Assembly (NCBI RefSeq): GCF_000423225.1
Contig: NZ_AUHO01000006.1
Location: 62,001-126,000 of the forward strand
DNA from: Kaistia adipata DSM 17808
Lineage (GTDB): Bacteria; Pseudomonadota; Alphaproteobacteria; Rhizobiales; Kaistiaceae
Direction of reading: 5' to 3'
DNA: 64,000 bases
Positions 9,787 to 19,400 of the stretch are shown here, in pieces; within the stretch, counting starts at the first letter, position 1; each line of letters begins with the position of its first letter. Both the position numbers and the translations under genes were made by a program. The notes beneath the pieces were generated by a model. The model was not told the origin of the DNA, did not search any database, and saw only the letters and a list, made by a program, of their open reading frames with translations.

Positions 9787-11298
9787 ATGCTGGAGGCTGG
9801 CGGCCCGGTCATGAATTTCCTGTCCCGCCAGGACGGTGGCGCGCGCCGGGTCCTGTTTGCCTCGTTCCTCGTCGCGGTCCTGATCGGCCTCGCATCCTTC
9901 CTGTCGATGCAGCCGATCTTCCAGACCCATGCGACCTTCCTGCTTTATATCCCCGCGCTGATCGTCGCCGCCGGCATCGGCGGGCTCTGGCCCGGCCTCA
10001 TCGCGACGCTGATCAGCCTCGTGTTGGGCTCTTTCATCTATGCCGGGGCCAGTGGCCTCGATGCGCCCCGTTTCTGGAGCGGCGCCGCGTTTGCGGTGAT
10101 CGGGGCGAGCCTCGCCGTGCTCGGGGAGTGGCTGCTCAGGGTGCGGCGCCAGCTTGCGACGGCGGCCCTGGACCTGAGCTATCGCGAGGCGCATCTGCGC
10201 TCGATCCTGGACACGATCCCGGACGCGATGATCGTGATCGACGAGGCCGGCAGCGTCCAGTCGTTCAGCGCCGCGGCGCAGCGCATGTTCGGCTATGCGG
10301 CCGAGGAAATCGTCGGGCACAACGTCAAGCGGCTGATGCCGTCCTCCTACCGCGAGAACCATGACGGCTATCTGGCGCGCTATCGCCAGACGGGCGAACG
10401 CCGGATCATCGGCATCGGCCGCATCGTCGTCGGCGAGCGCAAGGACGGCTCGACCTTCCCGATGGAACTCGCCGTCGGCGAGATGCGCTCCGGCGAGCAG
10501 CGTTATTTCACCGGCTTCGTCCGCGATCTGTCGCAGCGGCAGGAGACGGAGGCGCGGCTGCAGGAATTGCAGGCCGAGCTGGTGCATATCTCGCGGGTGA
10601 CCGCGATGGGCGAGATCGCGTCGACCCTGGCGCATGAGCTGAACCAGCCGCTCTCGGCCGTCGCCAACTATCTGCGGGGCTCCCGTCGATTGCTCGAGAC
10701 CGGTTCCGCCGACAACATTCCGAAGGTGAAGGCGGCGCTCGACAGCGCGGCCGAGCAGGCGCTGCGGGCGGGCGAGATCATCCGTCGCCTGCGCGATTTC
10801 CTGGCGCGGGGCGAAACCGAGAAGCGAGTGGAGAGCCTGGCGCGACTGCTGGAGGAGGCGAGCGCGCTGGCGCTCGTCGGCGCCAAGGAGAAGGGGCTCC
10901 GTATCCGCTTCCAGCTCGATCCGGAGACCGATCTCCTGTTCGGTGACCGTGTCCAGATCCAGCAGGTGCTGGTCAATCTGATGCGCAACGCCATTGATGC
11001 GATGGATGAGGGCGGCGGCAAGGATTTGACGATTTCCAGCGAGCCCGAATCGCGCGACATGATCCGCATCAAGGTCTCGGACAGGGGCACGGGCATCGCA
11101 CCGGACGTGATGGCGCGGCTGTTCCAGCCCTTCGTGACGACGAAGCAGACTGGCATGGGCGTGGGCCTGTCGATCTGCCGGACGATCATCGAGGCGCATG
11201 GCGGCCGCATCTGGGCCGAGGCCAATCCGGGGGGCGGCACGATCTTCAACTTCACCGTGCCTGCCGCCCGCATCGAGGAGACCGAGCGTGTCAGCTGA
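9787..11298 (+). CDS. fixL: Oxygen-sensing haem-PAS histidine kinase FixL, membrane-anchored
   Basis: This sensor kinase is inhibited by oxygen bound to PAS-domain haem. The 503-residue protein has about four N-terminal membrane segments (residues 20-120), then the haem PAS domain. Alignment from memory to Bradyrhizobium FixL places the proximal haem ligand at His192 ([10 protein letters not shown]) and the signalling arginine at Arg212 (IIGIGR). The kinase follows, with phospho-acceptor His283 ([10 protein letters not shown]), an N-box ([12 protein letters not shown]), and G-boxes DRGTGI and [10 protein letters not shown]. The close match of the PAS-kinase linker to FixL makes the call firm. 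It overlaps fixJ if fixJ starts at GTG 11288. Confidence 0.94.
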   Translation: MLEAGGPVMNFLSRQDGGARRVLFASFLVAVLIGLASFLSMQPIFQTHATFLLYIPALIVAAGIGGLWPGLIATLISLVLGSFIYAGASGLDAPRFWSGAAFAVIGASLAVLGEWLLRVRRQLATAALDLSYREAHLRSILDTIPDAMIVIDEAGSVQSFSAAAQRMFGYAAEEIVGHNVKRLMPSSYRENHDGYLARYRQTGERRIIGIGRIVVGERKDGSTFPMELAVGEMRSGEQRYFTGFVRDLSQRQETEARLQELQAELVHISRVTAMGEIASTLAHELNQPLSAVANYLRGSRRLLETGSADNIPKVKAALDSAAEQALRAGEIIRRLRDFLARGETEKRVESLARLLEEASALALVGAKEKGLRIRFQLDPETDLLFGDRVQIQQVLVNLMRNAIDAMDEGGGKDLTISSEPESRDMIRIKVSDRGTGIAPDVMARLFQPFVTTKQTGMGVGLSICRTIIEAHGGRIWAEANPGGGTIFNFTVPAARIEETERVS

Positions 11299-11935
11299 AG
11301 CCATGGTCCAGCCAGCTATCGTCCATGTCATCGACGATGACGACGCGGTTCGGGATTCACTCGCCTTCCTGTTCGAGAGCGCCGACCTAGCCGTCGCCAC
11401 GCATGCCTCCGCCGTGGCGTTCCTGGCCGAGGCGCCGGGGCTCGCCGGCGGTTGCGTGGTTACCGATGTCCGCATGCCGGAGATGAACGGCATCGAGCTG
11501 CTGAAGCGGTTGCGCGAGATCGGCGTGACGCTTCCGGTGATCGTCATCACCGGGCACGCCGACATCGCGCTCGCCGTCGAAGCGATGAAGAGCGGCGCCA
11601 TCGACTTCATGGAAAAGCCCTTCGACGATGAGGTCATGCTGCGGGCCGTGAAGTCGGCTCTGGTGCGGCATGGCAAGGCGGTCGAGGAGGGGCAGGAACG
11701 GGCCGGCATCCGGCAGCGCCTCGCGACGCTTTCCAATCGGGAGCAGCAGGTGCTCGAGGGGCTCGTCGCCGGCCATGCCAACAAGCGCATCGCGCATGAA
11801 CTCGACATCAGCCCGCGCACGGTCGAGATCTATCGCGCGCATGTGATGACCAAGATGGAGGCGGCCAGCCTGTCGGAACTGGTTCGCATGGCGCTCGTGG
11901 TCGGCGTGACGGGGTCGGTAGCGACGACGGACTGA
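11288..11935 (+). CDS. fixJ: Response regulator FixJ
   Basis: This is the partner of FixL and activates fixK-type promoters under low oxygen. The receiver domain has the acidic pocket IDDDD, the phospho-acceptor Asp60 ([11 protein letters not shown]), a Thr (VITGH) and the conserved Lys (EKPFDD). A LuxR/FixJ-type helix-turn-helix follows ([31 protein letters not shown]). GTG 11288 (215 residues) is chosen because GAGGAG lies 7 nt before it, giving an 11-nt overlap with fixL; ATG 11303 (210 residues) has a weaker ribosome site. The downstream single-domain receiver gene is co-directional. Confidence 0.94.
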   Translation: MSAEAMVQPAIVHVIDDDDAVRDSLAFLFESADLAVATHASAVAFLAEAPGLAGGCVVTDVRMPEMNGIELLKRLREIGVTLPVIVITGHADIALAVEAMKSGAIDFMEKPFDDEVMLRAVKSALVRHGKAVEEGQERAGIRQRLATLSNREQQVLEGLVAGHANKRIAHELDISPRTVEIYRAHVMTKMEAASLSELVRMALVVGVTGSVATTD

Positions 11936-12016
11936 CGCTTGTCCTTGCGCTGGATCAATGCCGGCAAAATGCCGCTGGCCCACAGTGCGGGCAGTCCATT
12001 GCGAATCCGTCGAGCG

Positions 12017-12415
12017 ATGTCCGTCTCCGCAGCATCCGATCCTGGCCTGGGGCCCATTTTCATCGTCGACGGCGACGGCGCCCTTCGCCGTTCGCTGCAG
12101 TTCGCGCTCGACATCGACGGCTACCGCGTCGAGACCTGGGCCGACGCGGAGGATTTCCTCGCCGCCGTTGGAGCACCTGCCGCGGATGCTTGCCTGGTCG
12201 TCGAGCATCATCTGCCGGGCATGAACGGCATGGAGCTCATCGAGGCCTTGAAGCGGGCGGGCTCGACGACGCCGGCGATCCTGATCGTCACCAACCCGTC
12301 GCCGGGACTGGCGCGGCGCGCCGAAGAAGCAGGGGTCGCCCTGGTCGAGAAGCCGCTTCTCGGCACCGCCCTGCTCGACCAGATCCGCGCGGCGCTGGCT
12401 CGCGGTCCGGAATAG
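12017..12415 (+). CDS. Single-domain pseudo-receiver next to fixLJ
   Basis: This 132-residue protein is a lone CheY-like receiver with no output domain. It keeps the switch Thr (ILIVTNPS) and Lys (VEKPLL), but the position that should be the phosphorylated Asp is Glu (LVVEHHLPGMNG, compared with [11 protein letters not shown] in the adjacent FixJ). The N-terminal acidic pair is reduced to VDGDG. It may therefore act as a fixed 'phosphorylated-like' or phosphate-independent partner. A single-domain receiver gene near fixJ/fixK2 is, from memory, also known in Bradyrhizobium. ATG 12017 gives a receiver-sized protein; in-frame starts at 11939 (TTG) and 11969 (ATG) would add 26 or 16 residues. The first codon is 81 bp after the fixJ stop. 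Confidence 0.8.
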   Translation: MSVSAASDPGLGPIFIVDGDGALRRSLQFALDIDGYRVETWADAEDFLAAVGAPAADACLVVEHHLPGMNGMELIEALKRAGSTTPAILIVTNPSPGLARRAEEAGVALVEKPLLGTALLDQIRAALARGPE

Positions 12416-12515
12416 ATGCACTGAGCCGCTGCGTTCCTGCGTCCTGACACATCCGAATCGGGTTGCGCGTGCTACGACGCTGTTTCCATGCGTTGTGAAG
12501 AGGCCGAGCAGTCCG

Positions 12516-13568
12516 ATGAGCGATTCGACGAGTGAGCGCGGGCGCAGCCCGGTTCCGACCATGATCGGCATTTGCGCGGTCACCCTGGTCATTGTCGGCA
12601 TGTACTGGGCGCAGAACGTCTTCGCGCCACTGACCTTCGCCTTGCTCATCATCGCCATGCTGTGGCCGTTCCAGAAGGGGCTGCAGCGATACATGCCGCA
12701 GCTGGTGGCGCTGCTCCTCAGCCTGACCGTCACCATCGTGGTGATGGTGCTGTTCTCGTCGCTGCTCGCCTGGAGCCTGAGCCGGGTCGGCCGCTATGCG
12801 TTGAGCGACACCGCCCGGTTCCAGACCATGTATGGCGAACTCGCCGCCTGGCTCGAGGGCAGGGGCATCGTTGTTTCCGGGCTCTGGGAGCAGCATTTCA
12901 ACGCCGGCTGGGTGATCCGCATCGTCCAGCATGTGAGCGGCCGCCTCAACACGACGCTGACCTTCCTGCTGGTGGTGCTGATCTATGTCATGCTCGGACT
13001 GCTCGAGATCAGCGACATGGGGCGCAAGCTCGCCCGCTTCCGGCCCGGCAGCGTCGGCCAGGCGTTCCTGACCGGCAGCGGCGAGACCGCCGCCAAGCTG
13101 CGCCGCTACATGTGGGTGCGGACGCTGATGAGCATCATGACCGGCGTGCTGGTCTGGGGGCTGACCTATGGCGCCGGCCTCAGCCTGTCGGCCGAATGGG
13201 GCGTCATCGCCTTCGCGCTCAACTACATCCCGGTGATCGGGCCGCTGTTTGCCACGGTTCTGCCGACGCTGTTCGCCATCGCCCAGTTCGAGACCTGGCA
13301 GGCGGCGATCCTCGTCTTCGTCTGCCTGAACCTGATCCAGTTCCTAGTCGGCAGCTATCTGGAGCCGCGCATCGCCGGCAACGCGCTGTCGCTTTCGCCG
13401 GTCATGGTGCTGTTCGCGGTCTTCTTCGGCACGTTCCTGTGGGGGATCGCCGGCGCGTTCATCGGCGTGCCGATCGTCATCGCCATCGTCACCATCTGCT
13501 CGCATCACGAGTCGAGCCGCTGGATCGCCGACGTTCTCGGTGTCGGGCCCGAGGCCGAGAAGGGCTGA
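12516..13568 (+). CDS. AI-2E family transporter (PerM/YhhQ-like permease)
   Basis: This 350-residue integral membrane protein has about eight hydrophobic segments: two or three near the N-terminus (residues 12-75), one after a soluble stretch (around 155-175), and a cluster from about 205 to the end containing the family-typical NYIPVIGPL and FIGVPIVIA segments. The family has been linked to autoinducer-2 export and to Na+/H+ antiport; neither can be assigned here. ATG 12516 is used because the protein then begins shortly before the first helix; an in-frame GTG at 12495 adds 7 residues. It stands alone between the fixLJ group and a convergent phosphoesterase. Confidence 0.85.
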   Translation: MSDSTSERGRSPVPTMIGICAVTLVIVGMYWAQNVFAPLTFALLIIAMLWPFQKGLQRYMPQLVALLLSLTVTIVVMVLFSSLLAWSLSRVGRYALSDTARFQTMYGELAAWLEGRGIVVSGLWEQHFNAGWVIRIVQHVSGRLNTTLTFLLVVLIYVMLGLLEISDMGRKLARFRPGSVGQAFLTGSGETAAKLRRYMWVRTLMSIMTGVLVWGLTYGAGLSLSAEWGVIAFALNYIPVIGPLFATVLPTLFAIAQFETWQAAILVFVCLNLIQFLVGSYLEPRIAGNALSLSPVMVLFAVFFGTFLWGIAGAFIGVPIVIAIVTICSHHESSRWIADVLGVGPEAEKG

Positions 13569-13580
13569 GTGGCCCGGGTT

Positions 13581-13612
13581 GACGCGGTAACCTCTCGTTA
13601 GCGTCGCGTCAC
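13581..13612. terminator. Inverted repeat between convergent genes
   Basis: TGACGCG (13581-13587) pairs with CGCGTCA (13606-13612) across an 18-nt spacer between the permease stop and the opposing phosphoesterase stop. It could terminate transcription from both sides. There is no T-run. Confidence 0.35.
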
Positions 13613-13622
13613 CCCTCGCGCG

Positions 13623-15374
13623 TCAGGCCGGCTCCGTGGCGGCGACGTCGATCCGCTCCGGCGTCGCCAGTGTCAGGATCCCGCCGTCGACGTGCAGCGT
13701 ATGCACGTAGAAATAGCTCGGCGCGGCGTTGGTCCCCTCCATGACGGGCGAGGGCGCCGAGACGATCGGCAGCCCGCCACTCTCGCCGATCCAGTCGACA
13801 TGGCGATGACCGTGCATGACCACGGCGCGGCCGGCGAAGCGGGCGAGGCGGCGCATGAACCAGCTGCCATTGACGAGCGCCGTGCCGATCCGCTCCGACA
13901 GCGCCTTCGCGGGCTGCGGGTATTCGACCACGTGGTGGTGTAGCGCGATGATCCAGCTGGCGTCCGGATAGAGCGCCTTGGCGGCGTCCATGGCGCGCGC
14001 CTGTTCCAGCGAGACCATGCCGAGGGCGTTGGTGAAGGAGAAATGGGTGTCGGCGTTCGAGTCGAGCACGAGCACGCCGATGCCGTTCGGCGTGGCCGGC
14101 GGCAGCACCAGCGGGAAGGCGGTCGCCCAGAGTGTCGACACGGCGGTGCCGGCGCTGCGGGTGCCGCGGTCGGCGAAGGTTTCGATCTCGTCCCGGCGGG
14201 CATCCATCGCGGCGGCGAGGGTGGGGCCCAGCTCGCGGCGGTCGCGGTCGACGACGCGGTAGCGGTCGCCCTGAAGCGCCGCCATGGCGGACAGCGTCCG
14301 CAGCTGCCGGAGGCGCTTGTTGGGGCTCATCGGCAGGTCCATCCGCGCCGGGTTGGTGCGGTCGACGACATTCACGTCGTGATTGCCGGGAAGCAGCGTC
14401 ACCAGCGGCGCGAGCTCGGGCCAGGGCGCCAGCGCGTCGAGGAACTCGGCCCATTCGGTGGCGAGGCCGGCGTCGGTCATGTCGCCGGTGATCAGGATCG
14501 CGTCGAGCGGCTCGGCGGCGTGGAGGCGGGCGATCTCGGCGAGCGTCGCCGCGAATTTCACATTGCCGCGCGGGCCGATGCGGCCGCTCTCGATCCGGAA
14601 ACCGTAGCGCTCGCCGACCGTGTGGATGTCGGAGAGATGGACGACGCGATAGCGCGGCCTGCCAGGCGGCACCGGGCGGAGGCCGGTGTAGCCGCGCGGC
14701 TGCGGCATGGTGGCGTCGGCGATGCCCCAGGCGAGCGCCGCGACGGCCAGATAGAGCGCGAGCAGCACGACGGCATTGGCGAGCGCGACGCCGACGAGAC
14801 GGCGGGGATCGGCGAGGTCGGCGAGCGTGCCGATCCAGCGCGTCGATGGCCAGACCAGCGCCGCGACGCCGAGCGCCAGCACGCAGACGAAGATGCCGGC
14901 GATCGCCGCGGTGGTCGCGCGGGCGGCGGCCACCCGCTCCGGCCGGGCGTTGAGCTTCGCGAGCATGCGGTGCTCGGTCAGGTGGCGGAGCGACTCGCGG
15001 CAGAGCGCGTAGAGCGGCTGCACGGCGACGGCGTTCAGCGACCAGAAGCTGCTCTCCAGCGCCCGGAAGGCCCGCCTGCCGCCGAACCAGGCGACGAGGC
15101 CGAGGATGACGAGGAAGAGGACGGGCGCGATGCCGCTATAGAGGATCGCGGCCTGACGCGACGCGATCCGGACCCAGATCGAGATGAAGACCGGCGCCAG
15201 TCCGAAGATCAGCGCCGGCAGGCCCATCAGCAGCGTCCAGGCGATGATCAGCTTGATCGGACTGATCTCGGCCAGCAACGAGCCGGCGATCGCGACGAGC
15301 GACCGCTGCTTGGTGCTTGACGCGTCGTCTTCGATGTCGCCCTTGCGGGGATCGACGAGGAGTTTCATGGGCAT
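13623..15374 (-). CDS. Membrane-anchored calcineurin-like metallophosphoesterase
   Basis: This 583-residue protein has hydrophobic segments around residues 41-66, 78-98, 153-175 and 195-218, followed by a C-terminal metallophosphoesterase domain. All metal-site motifs are visible: DIH (Asp249, His251), GDMTD (Asp298), GNHD (330-333), a His-rich ALHHHVVEY near 465 and GHRH near 505. It should hydrolyse phosphoester bonds with two metal ions; the substrate is unknown. ATG 15374 is used; ATG 15368 two codons later is equally plausible. It lies 29 bp after a DUF1269 gene on the same strand, so the two may be co-transcribed. Confidence 0.88.
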   Translation of the reverse strand: MPMKLLVDPRKGDIEDDASSTKQRSLVAIAGSLLAEISPIKLIIAWTLLMGLPALIFGLAPVFISIWVRIASRQAAILYSGIAPVLFLVILGLVAWFGGRRAFRALESSFWSLNAVAVQPLYALCRESLRHLTEHRMLAKLNARPERVAAARATTAAIAGIFVCVLALGVAALVWPSTRWIGTLADLADPRRLVGVALANAVVLLALYLAVAALAWGIADATMPQPRGYTGLRPVPPGRPRYRVVHLSDIHTVGERYGFRIESGRIGPRGNVKFAATLAEIARLHAAEPLDAILITGDMTDAGLATEWAEFLDALAPWPELAPLVTLLPGNHDVNVVDRTNPARMDLPMSPNKRLRQLRTLSAMAALQGDRYRVVDRDRRELGPTLAAAMDARRDEIETFADRGTRSAGTAVSTLWATAFPLVLPPATPNGIGVLVLDSNADTHFSFTNALGMVSLEQARAMDAAKALYPDASWIIALHHHVVEYPQPAKALSERIGTALVNGSWFMRRLARFAGRAVVMHGHRHVDWIGESGGLPIVSAPSPVMEGTNAAPSYFYVHTLHVDGGILTLATPERIDVAATEPA

Positions 15375-15403
15375 TTCCGGCGCAAGGGCGGCGTTGGGGC
15401 GGC

Positions 15404-15964
15404 TTAGCTGGTGCTGCCGGGGGCGGGCTGGGCCTGCGACGCGGCATCGCCTGCCGGCGCCGTCGATGCCGGCGAGCCCGACTGGTCGGCCAGCGCGGCG
15501 CGCAGCGCCTGCTCCTGATCGTCGGTCAGCGAGGTGCGCATCAGCGTGCCGCCGACACCGCGCAGGTCCGCCAGCACCTTGTCGGTGGTCATCTTGCGGA
15601 TCAGCAGGAACAGGCCGGCATTGCCCGGCGCCAGCGCCTCGGCCGCGTCCTTCATGAACTGGTCGTTGATGCCGACATCGGTCAGCTTGCCGCCGAGCGC
15701 GCCGGAAGCGGCACCGATCGCCGTGCCGACCAGCGGCATCAGGAAGATGAAGCCGACCAGCGTGCCCCAGAAGGCGCCGGAGACGGCGCCGGCCGCCGTC
15801 GTGTTCACCAGCTGGTTGAGCTTGATGCGGCCCTTGTCGTCACGAACCGCGACGACCGCGTCGGCGAGCTCGATCAGATATTCCTTCTGCATTTCCAGGA
15901 CGCGGTCCCGGACCTCCTCGGCCTTCTGCTCGGAAGGGAAGGCAATGAATACGAGGTCGCTCAT
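15404..15964 (-). CDS. DUF1269 family protein
   Basis: This 186-residue protein has an N-terminal alpha/beta segment (MSDLVFIAFPSEQKAEEVRD), a central glycine-rich hydrophobic hairpin (residues about 55-95, with GTAIGAASGALGG resembling a glycine zipper) and an Ala/Pro/Ser-rich, probably disordered tail from residue about 160. This matches DUF1269, whose function is unknown. The glycine zipper suggests membrane association or oligomerisation. The start codon has GGAG upstream. The gene precedes the phosphoesterase gene in the same direction. Confidence 0.82.
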   Translation of the reverse strand: MSDLVFIAFPSEQKAEEVRDRVLEMQKEYLIELADAVVAVRDDKGRIKLNQLVNTTAAGAVSGAFWGTLVGFIFLMPLVGTAIGAASGALGGKLTDVGINDQFMKDAAEALAPGNAGLFLLIRKMTTDKVLADLRGVGGTLMRTSLTDDQEQALRAALADQSGSPASTAPAGDAASQAQPAPGSTS

Positions 15965-16297
15965 CGATCAACTCCATCGTTCGGGACGATTTGCACGCAC
16001 CGCCGGACCCGCCGGCGGTCATGGATGCCGACGCGCCGGTTCCGGCTGGCGTGGCTACCATATCGCGACACGCGAAGATTGCGAGCGTGTGAAACCGGAA
16101 TACGCCGCGCACTGGTGTCGCACGAGCGCGACAGCGTGTGGTTGAAACAGGCCGCCGATGGCGACCCATGGCCCGGAATCTCCAGCTTCCGGACCGACGG
16201 GCCCGACGCCAGAAAATGGTCGGATTCCCGAGGGACTTGACGCCGAGAACAAAACATGAACAAATGCCGATATCGACAGTCTGAAAAGGAGATAGCC

Positions 16298-16396
16298 ATG
16301 ACCGCCTATATCCGTGACGCTGCCGCGCTCGGCGCCCTGATGCTCTTCATCGCGATGGTCAGCCTGTGGTCGGACCTGCTGGTCGCGATCGTCTGA
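16298..16396 (+). CDS. 32-residue single-pass membrane peptide
   Basis: A short gene with a near-ideal ribosome site (AAAAGGAGA, 7 nt before ATG 16298) encodes a 32-residue peptide: a short N-terminus (MTAYIRDAA) followed by one hydrophobic helix (about residues 10-32, containing ALMLFIAMVSLW) with a central Ser-Trp-Ser-Asp patch. It is too short for most gene callers. The spacing and codon use argue for a real small protein. Function is unknown. It lies 82 bp before the chosen dnaE start, so it may be the first gene of the dnaE transcript, with its own promoter in 15965-16297. Confidence 0.6.
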   Translation: MTAYIRDAAALGALMLFIAMVSLWSDLLVAIV

Positions 16397-16477
16397 TGCT
16401 CTCAGCGGGGGAAAGGCGGTCCGGCGATGGACAGGCAGGGCGGTCTCGCCCTAAATCGGGCGGAAGAGGATCGCCTG

Positions 16478-19400
16478 ATGAGTCAAATCGCCCGGAACGT
16501 CGGATTCGTTCACCTTAGGGTCCACTCCGCCTATTCGCTGCTCGAGGGTGCTCTGCCCTTGAAGTCGCTGATCAAGCTCGCGGCGGCGGACAAGATGCCG
16601 GCGCTGGGGCTGACGGACACGGGCAATCTGTTCGGGGCGCTCGAGTTCTCGGAGAAGACGGTCGAGACCGGCATCCAGCCGATTGTCGGCTGCCAGCTCT
16701 CCGTGCTGTTCGACGACGGCTTCGAGCCGTCGCGCCGGCCGGTCGTCGGCCAGAAGAACCTTTCCGATCTCGTGATGATCGCCTCGAACGAGGCGGGCTA
16801 CTGGAATCTGGTCCGCCTGGTTTCCCGGGCCTTCATGGAGACGGATGCGGGCGACAAGCCGCATATCCGCTTCGACGACATTTCCGAGAATCACGAGGGC
16901 CTGATCGTGCTCTCGGGCGGCGGCGCCGGTCCGCTCGACCAGGCGATCCGGGCCGGGCAGGGCGGCTTCGCCGAGCAGCGGCTGGAGCGCATGGCCGCGC
17001 TCTTCGACAATCGCCTCTATATCGAGCTGCAGCGCCATCACCTGGTGGAGGAACAGCGGGCCGAGCCCGAGCTGGTCGACTTGGCCTATCGGCATGGTCT
17101 GCCGCTGGTGGCGACCAACGAGGCCTTCTTCCCGAAGCGCGGCGACTACGAGGCGCATGACGCGCTCGTCGCGATCGCCGAGGGATCCGTCGTCGCCGAC
17201 GACAAGCGCCGGCGCCTGACGCCGGAACATTATTTCAAGTCGCGCGCCGAGATGGTCGAGCTGTTCGCCGACCTGCCGGAGGCGACCGACAATTCGGTCG
17301 AGATCGCGCTGCGCTGTTCCTACCGGCCGTTGAAGCGCAAGCCGATCCTGCCGCGTTTCGCCGGCGCCGACGCCGAGCCGGAGGCTGCCGAGAAGGCCGA
17401 GGTCGCGGCGCTGCGCGACTACGCGACCCGCGGCCTCGAGAAGCGGTTGGCCTTCCACGGCCTGGCGCCGGGCCTCGTCGAGAAGGACTATTGGGACCGG
17501 CTCGAATTCGAGCTCTCGATCATCGAGCGCATGAAGTTCCCTGGCTACTTCCTGATCGTGGCCGACTTCATCCAGTGGGCGAAGCAGCAGGATATTCCGG
17601 TCGGTCCGGGCCGTGGTTCGGGCGCGGGTTCGCTCGTCGCCTGGGCGCTGACCATCACCGACCTCGATCCGATGCGCTTCGCGCTGCTCTTCGAGCGCTT
17701 CCTCAACCCCGAGCGCGTCTCGATGCCGGACTTCGACATCGACTTCTGCCAGGACCGCCGCGGCGAGGTCATCGACTACGTCCAGAACAAGTACGGCGCG
17801 GCCCAGGTGGCGCAGATCATCACGTTTGGAACGCTGCAGGCCCGCGCCGTGCTGCGCGACGTCGGCCGCGTGCTGCAGATGCCCTATGGCCAGGTCGACC
17901 GGCTCTGCAAGATGGTGCCGCAGAATCCGGCCAATCCGGTCACGCTGGCGCAGGCGATCGAGGACGAGCCCCGCCTGCGCGAGGCGCGCGACGAGGATCC
18001 GACGGTCGCGCAACTGCTCGGCATGGCGCAGAAGCTCGAGGGCCTCTACCGCCACGCCTCGACCCACGCCGCCGGCATCGTGATCGGCGACCGCCGGCTC
18101 GACAAGCTGGTGCCGCTCTATCGCGATCCGCGCTCCACCATGCCGGTCACCCAGTTCAACATGAAGTGGGTGGAGAGCGCGGGCCTGGTGAAGTTCGACT
18201 TCCTCGGCCTGAAGACGCTGACGACGCTGTCGACGGCGGTGAAGCTGATCGCCAAGCGCGGCATCGAGGTCGATCTCGCCGCCATCCCGCTCGACGACCG
18301 GGCGAGCTACGACATGCTGACGCGCGGCGAGACGGTCGGCGTGTTCCAGCTGGAAAGCCAGGGCATGCGCAAGGCCCTGATGGGCATGCGGCCGGACCGC
18401 TTCGAGGACATCATCGCGCTCGTGGCGCTCTATCGCCCGGGCCCGATGGACAACATTCCGACCTACAACGCCCGCAAGCATGGCGAGGAAGAGCCGGACT
18501 ACTATCACCCCCTGATCGAGGTCGTGCTCAAGGAGACGCACGGCGTCGTCATCTACCAGGAACAGGTGATGCAGATCGCGCAGATCCTGTCCGGCTATTC
18601 GCTCGGCGAAGCCGACATGCTGCGTCGCGCCATGGGCAAGAAGATCAAGGCGGAGATGGACGCCCAGCGCGACCGCTTCGTCGTCGGCGCCATCAAGCAG
18701 GGGCTGACCAAGGAACACGCCAACTCGATCTTCGACATGCTGGCGAAGTTCGCCGACTACGGCTTCAACAAGAGCCACGCGGCCGCCTATGCGCTCGTCG
18801 CCTACCAAACCGCCTATCTGAAGGCGAACTATCCGGTCGAGTTCCTCGCCGCGTCGATGACGCTCGACATGGGCAATACCGACAAGCTGAACGATTTCCG
18901 CCGCGAGGCGATGCGCCTCGGCATCACCGTCGAGCTGCCCTCGGTCAACCGCTCCGGCGCCGTCTTCGACGTCGAGGACGGGCGCATCCTCTATTCACTC
19001 GCCGCCGTGAAGGGCGTCGGCAGCCAGGCGGTGGAACATCTGGTCGAGAGCCGGGCGGGCCGGCCCTTCCGCGACCTCTCCGATTTCGCGTCGCGCATCA
19101 ATCCGCGCATCCTGAACAAGCGGACGCTCGAGAGCCTGATCTGCGCCGGCGCGCTCGACACTCTGAATTCGAACCGCGCCCGCGTCATCGCCGGCCTCGA
19201 GCGCATCATGGCGATCGGCAACCGCGTCGTCGAAGGCACGGCGATCGGCCAGAACGACTTCTTCGGCCTCGGCGGCGGCAGCGGGCAGGGCGAGACGTTG
19301 ACCCTGCCCGACGTCGATCCCTGGATGCCGTCCGAGCAGCTGCAGCGCGAGCATGCCGTCGTCGGCTTCTACCTGAGCGCCCATCCGCTCGACGAATATG

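Noticed and set aside
9679-11820. Long minus-strand open frame opposite fixL-fixJ
   Set aside because: It mirrors the clear FixL and FixJ genes. GC-rich codon structure opens long antisense frames here and at many other places.
16237-16265. Promoter before the 32-residue peptide
   Set aside because: TTGACG is a good -35, but no acceptable -10 lies at 16-18 bp, so it is not listed.
16451-18808. 785-codon minus-strand frame opposite dnaE
   Set aside because: Shadow of dnaE with Arg/Asp/His-rich translation and no domain pattern.
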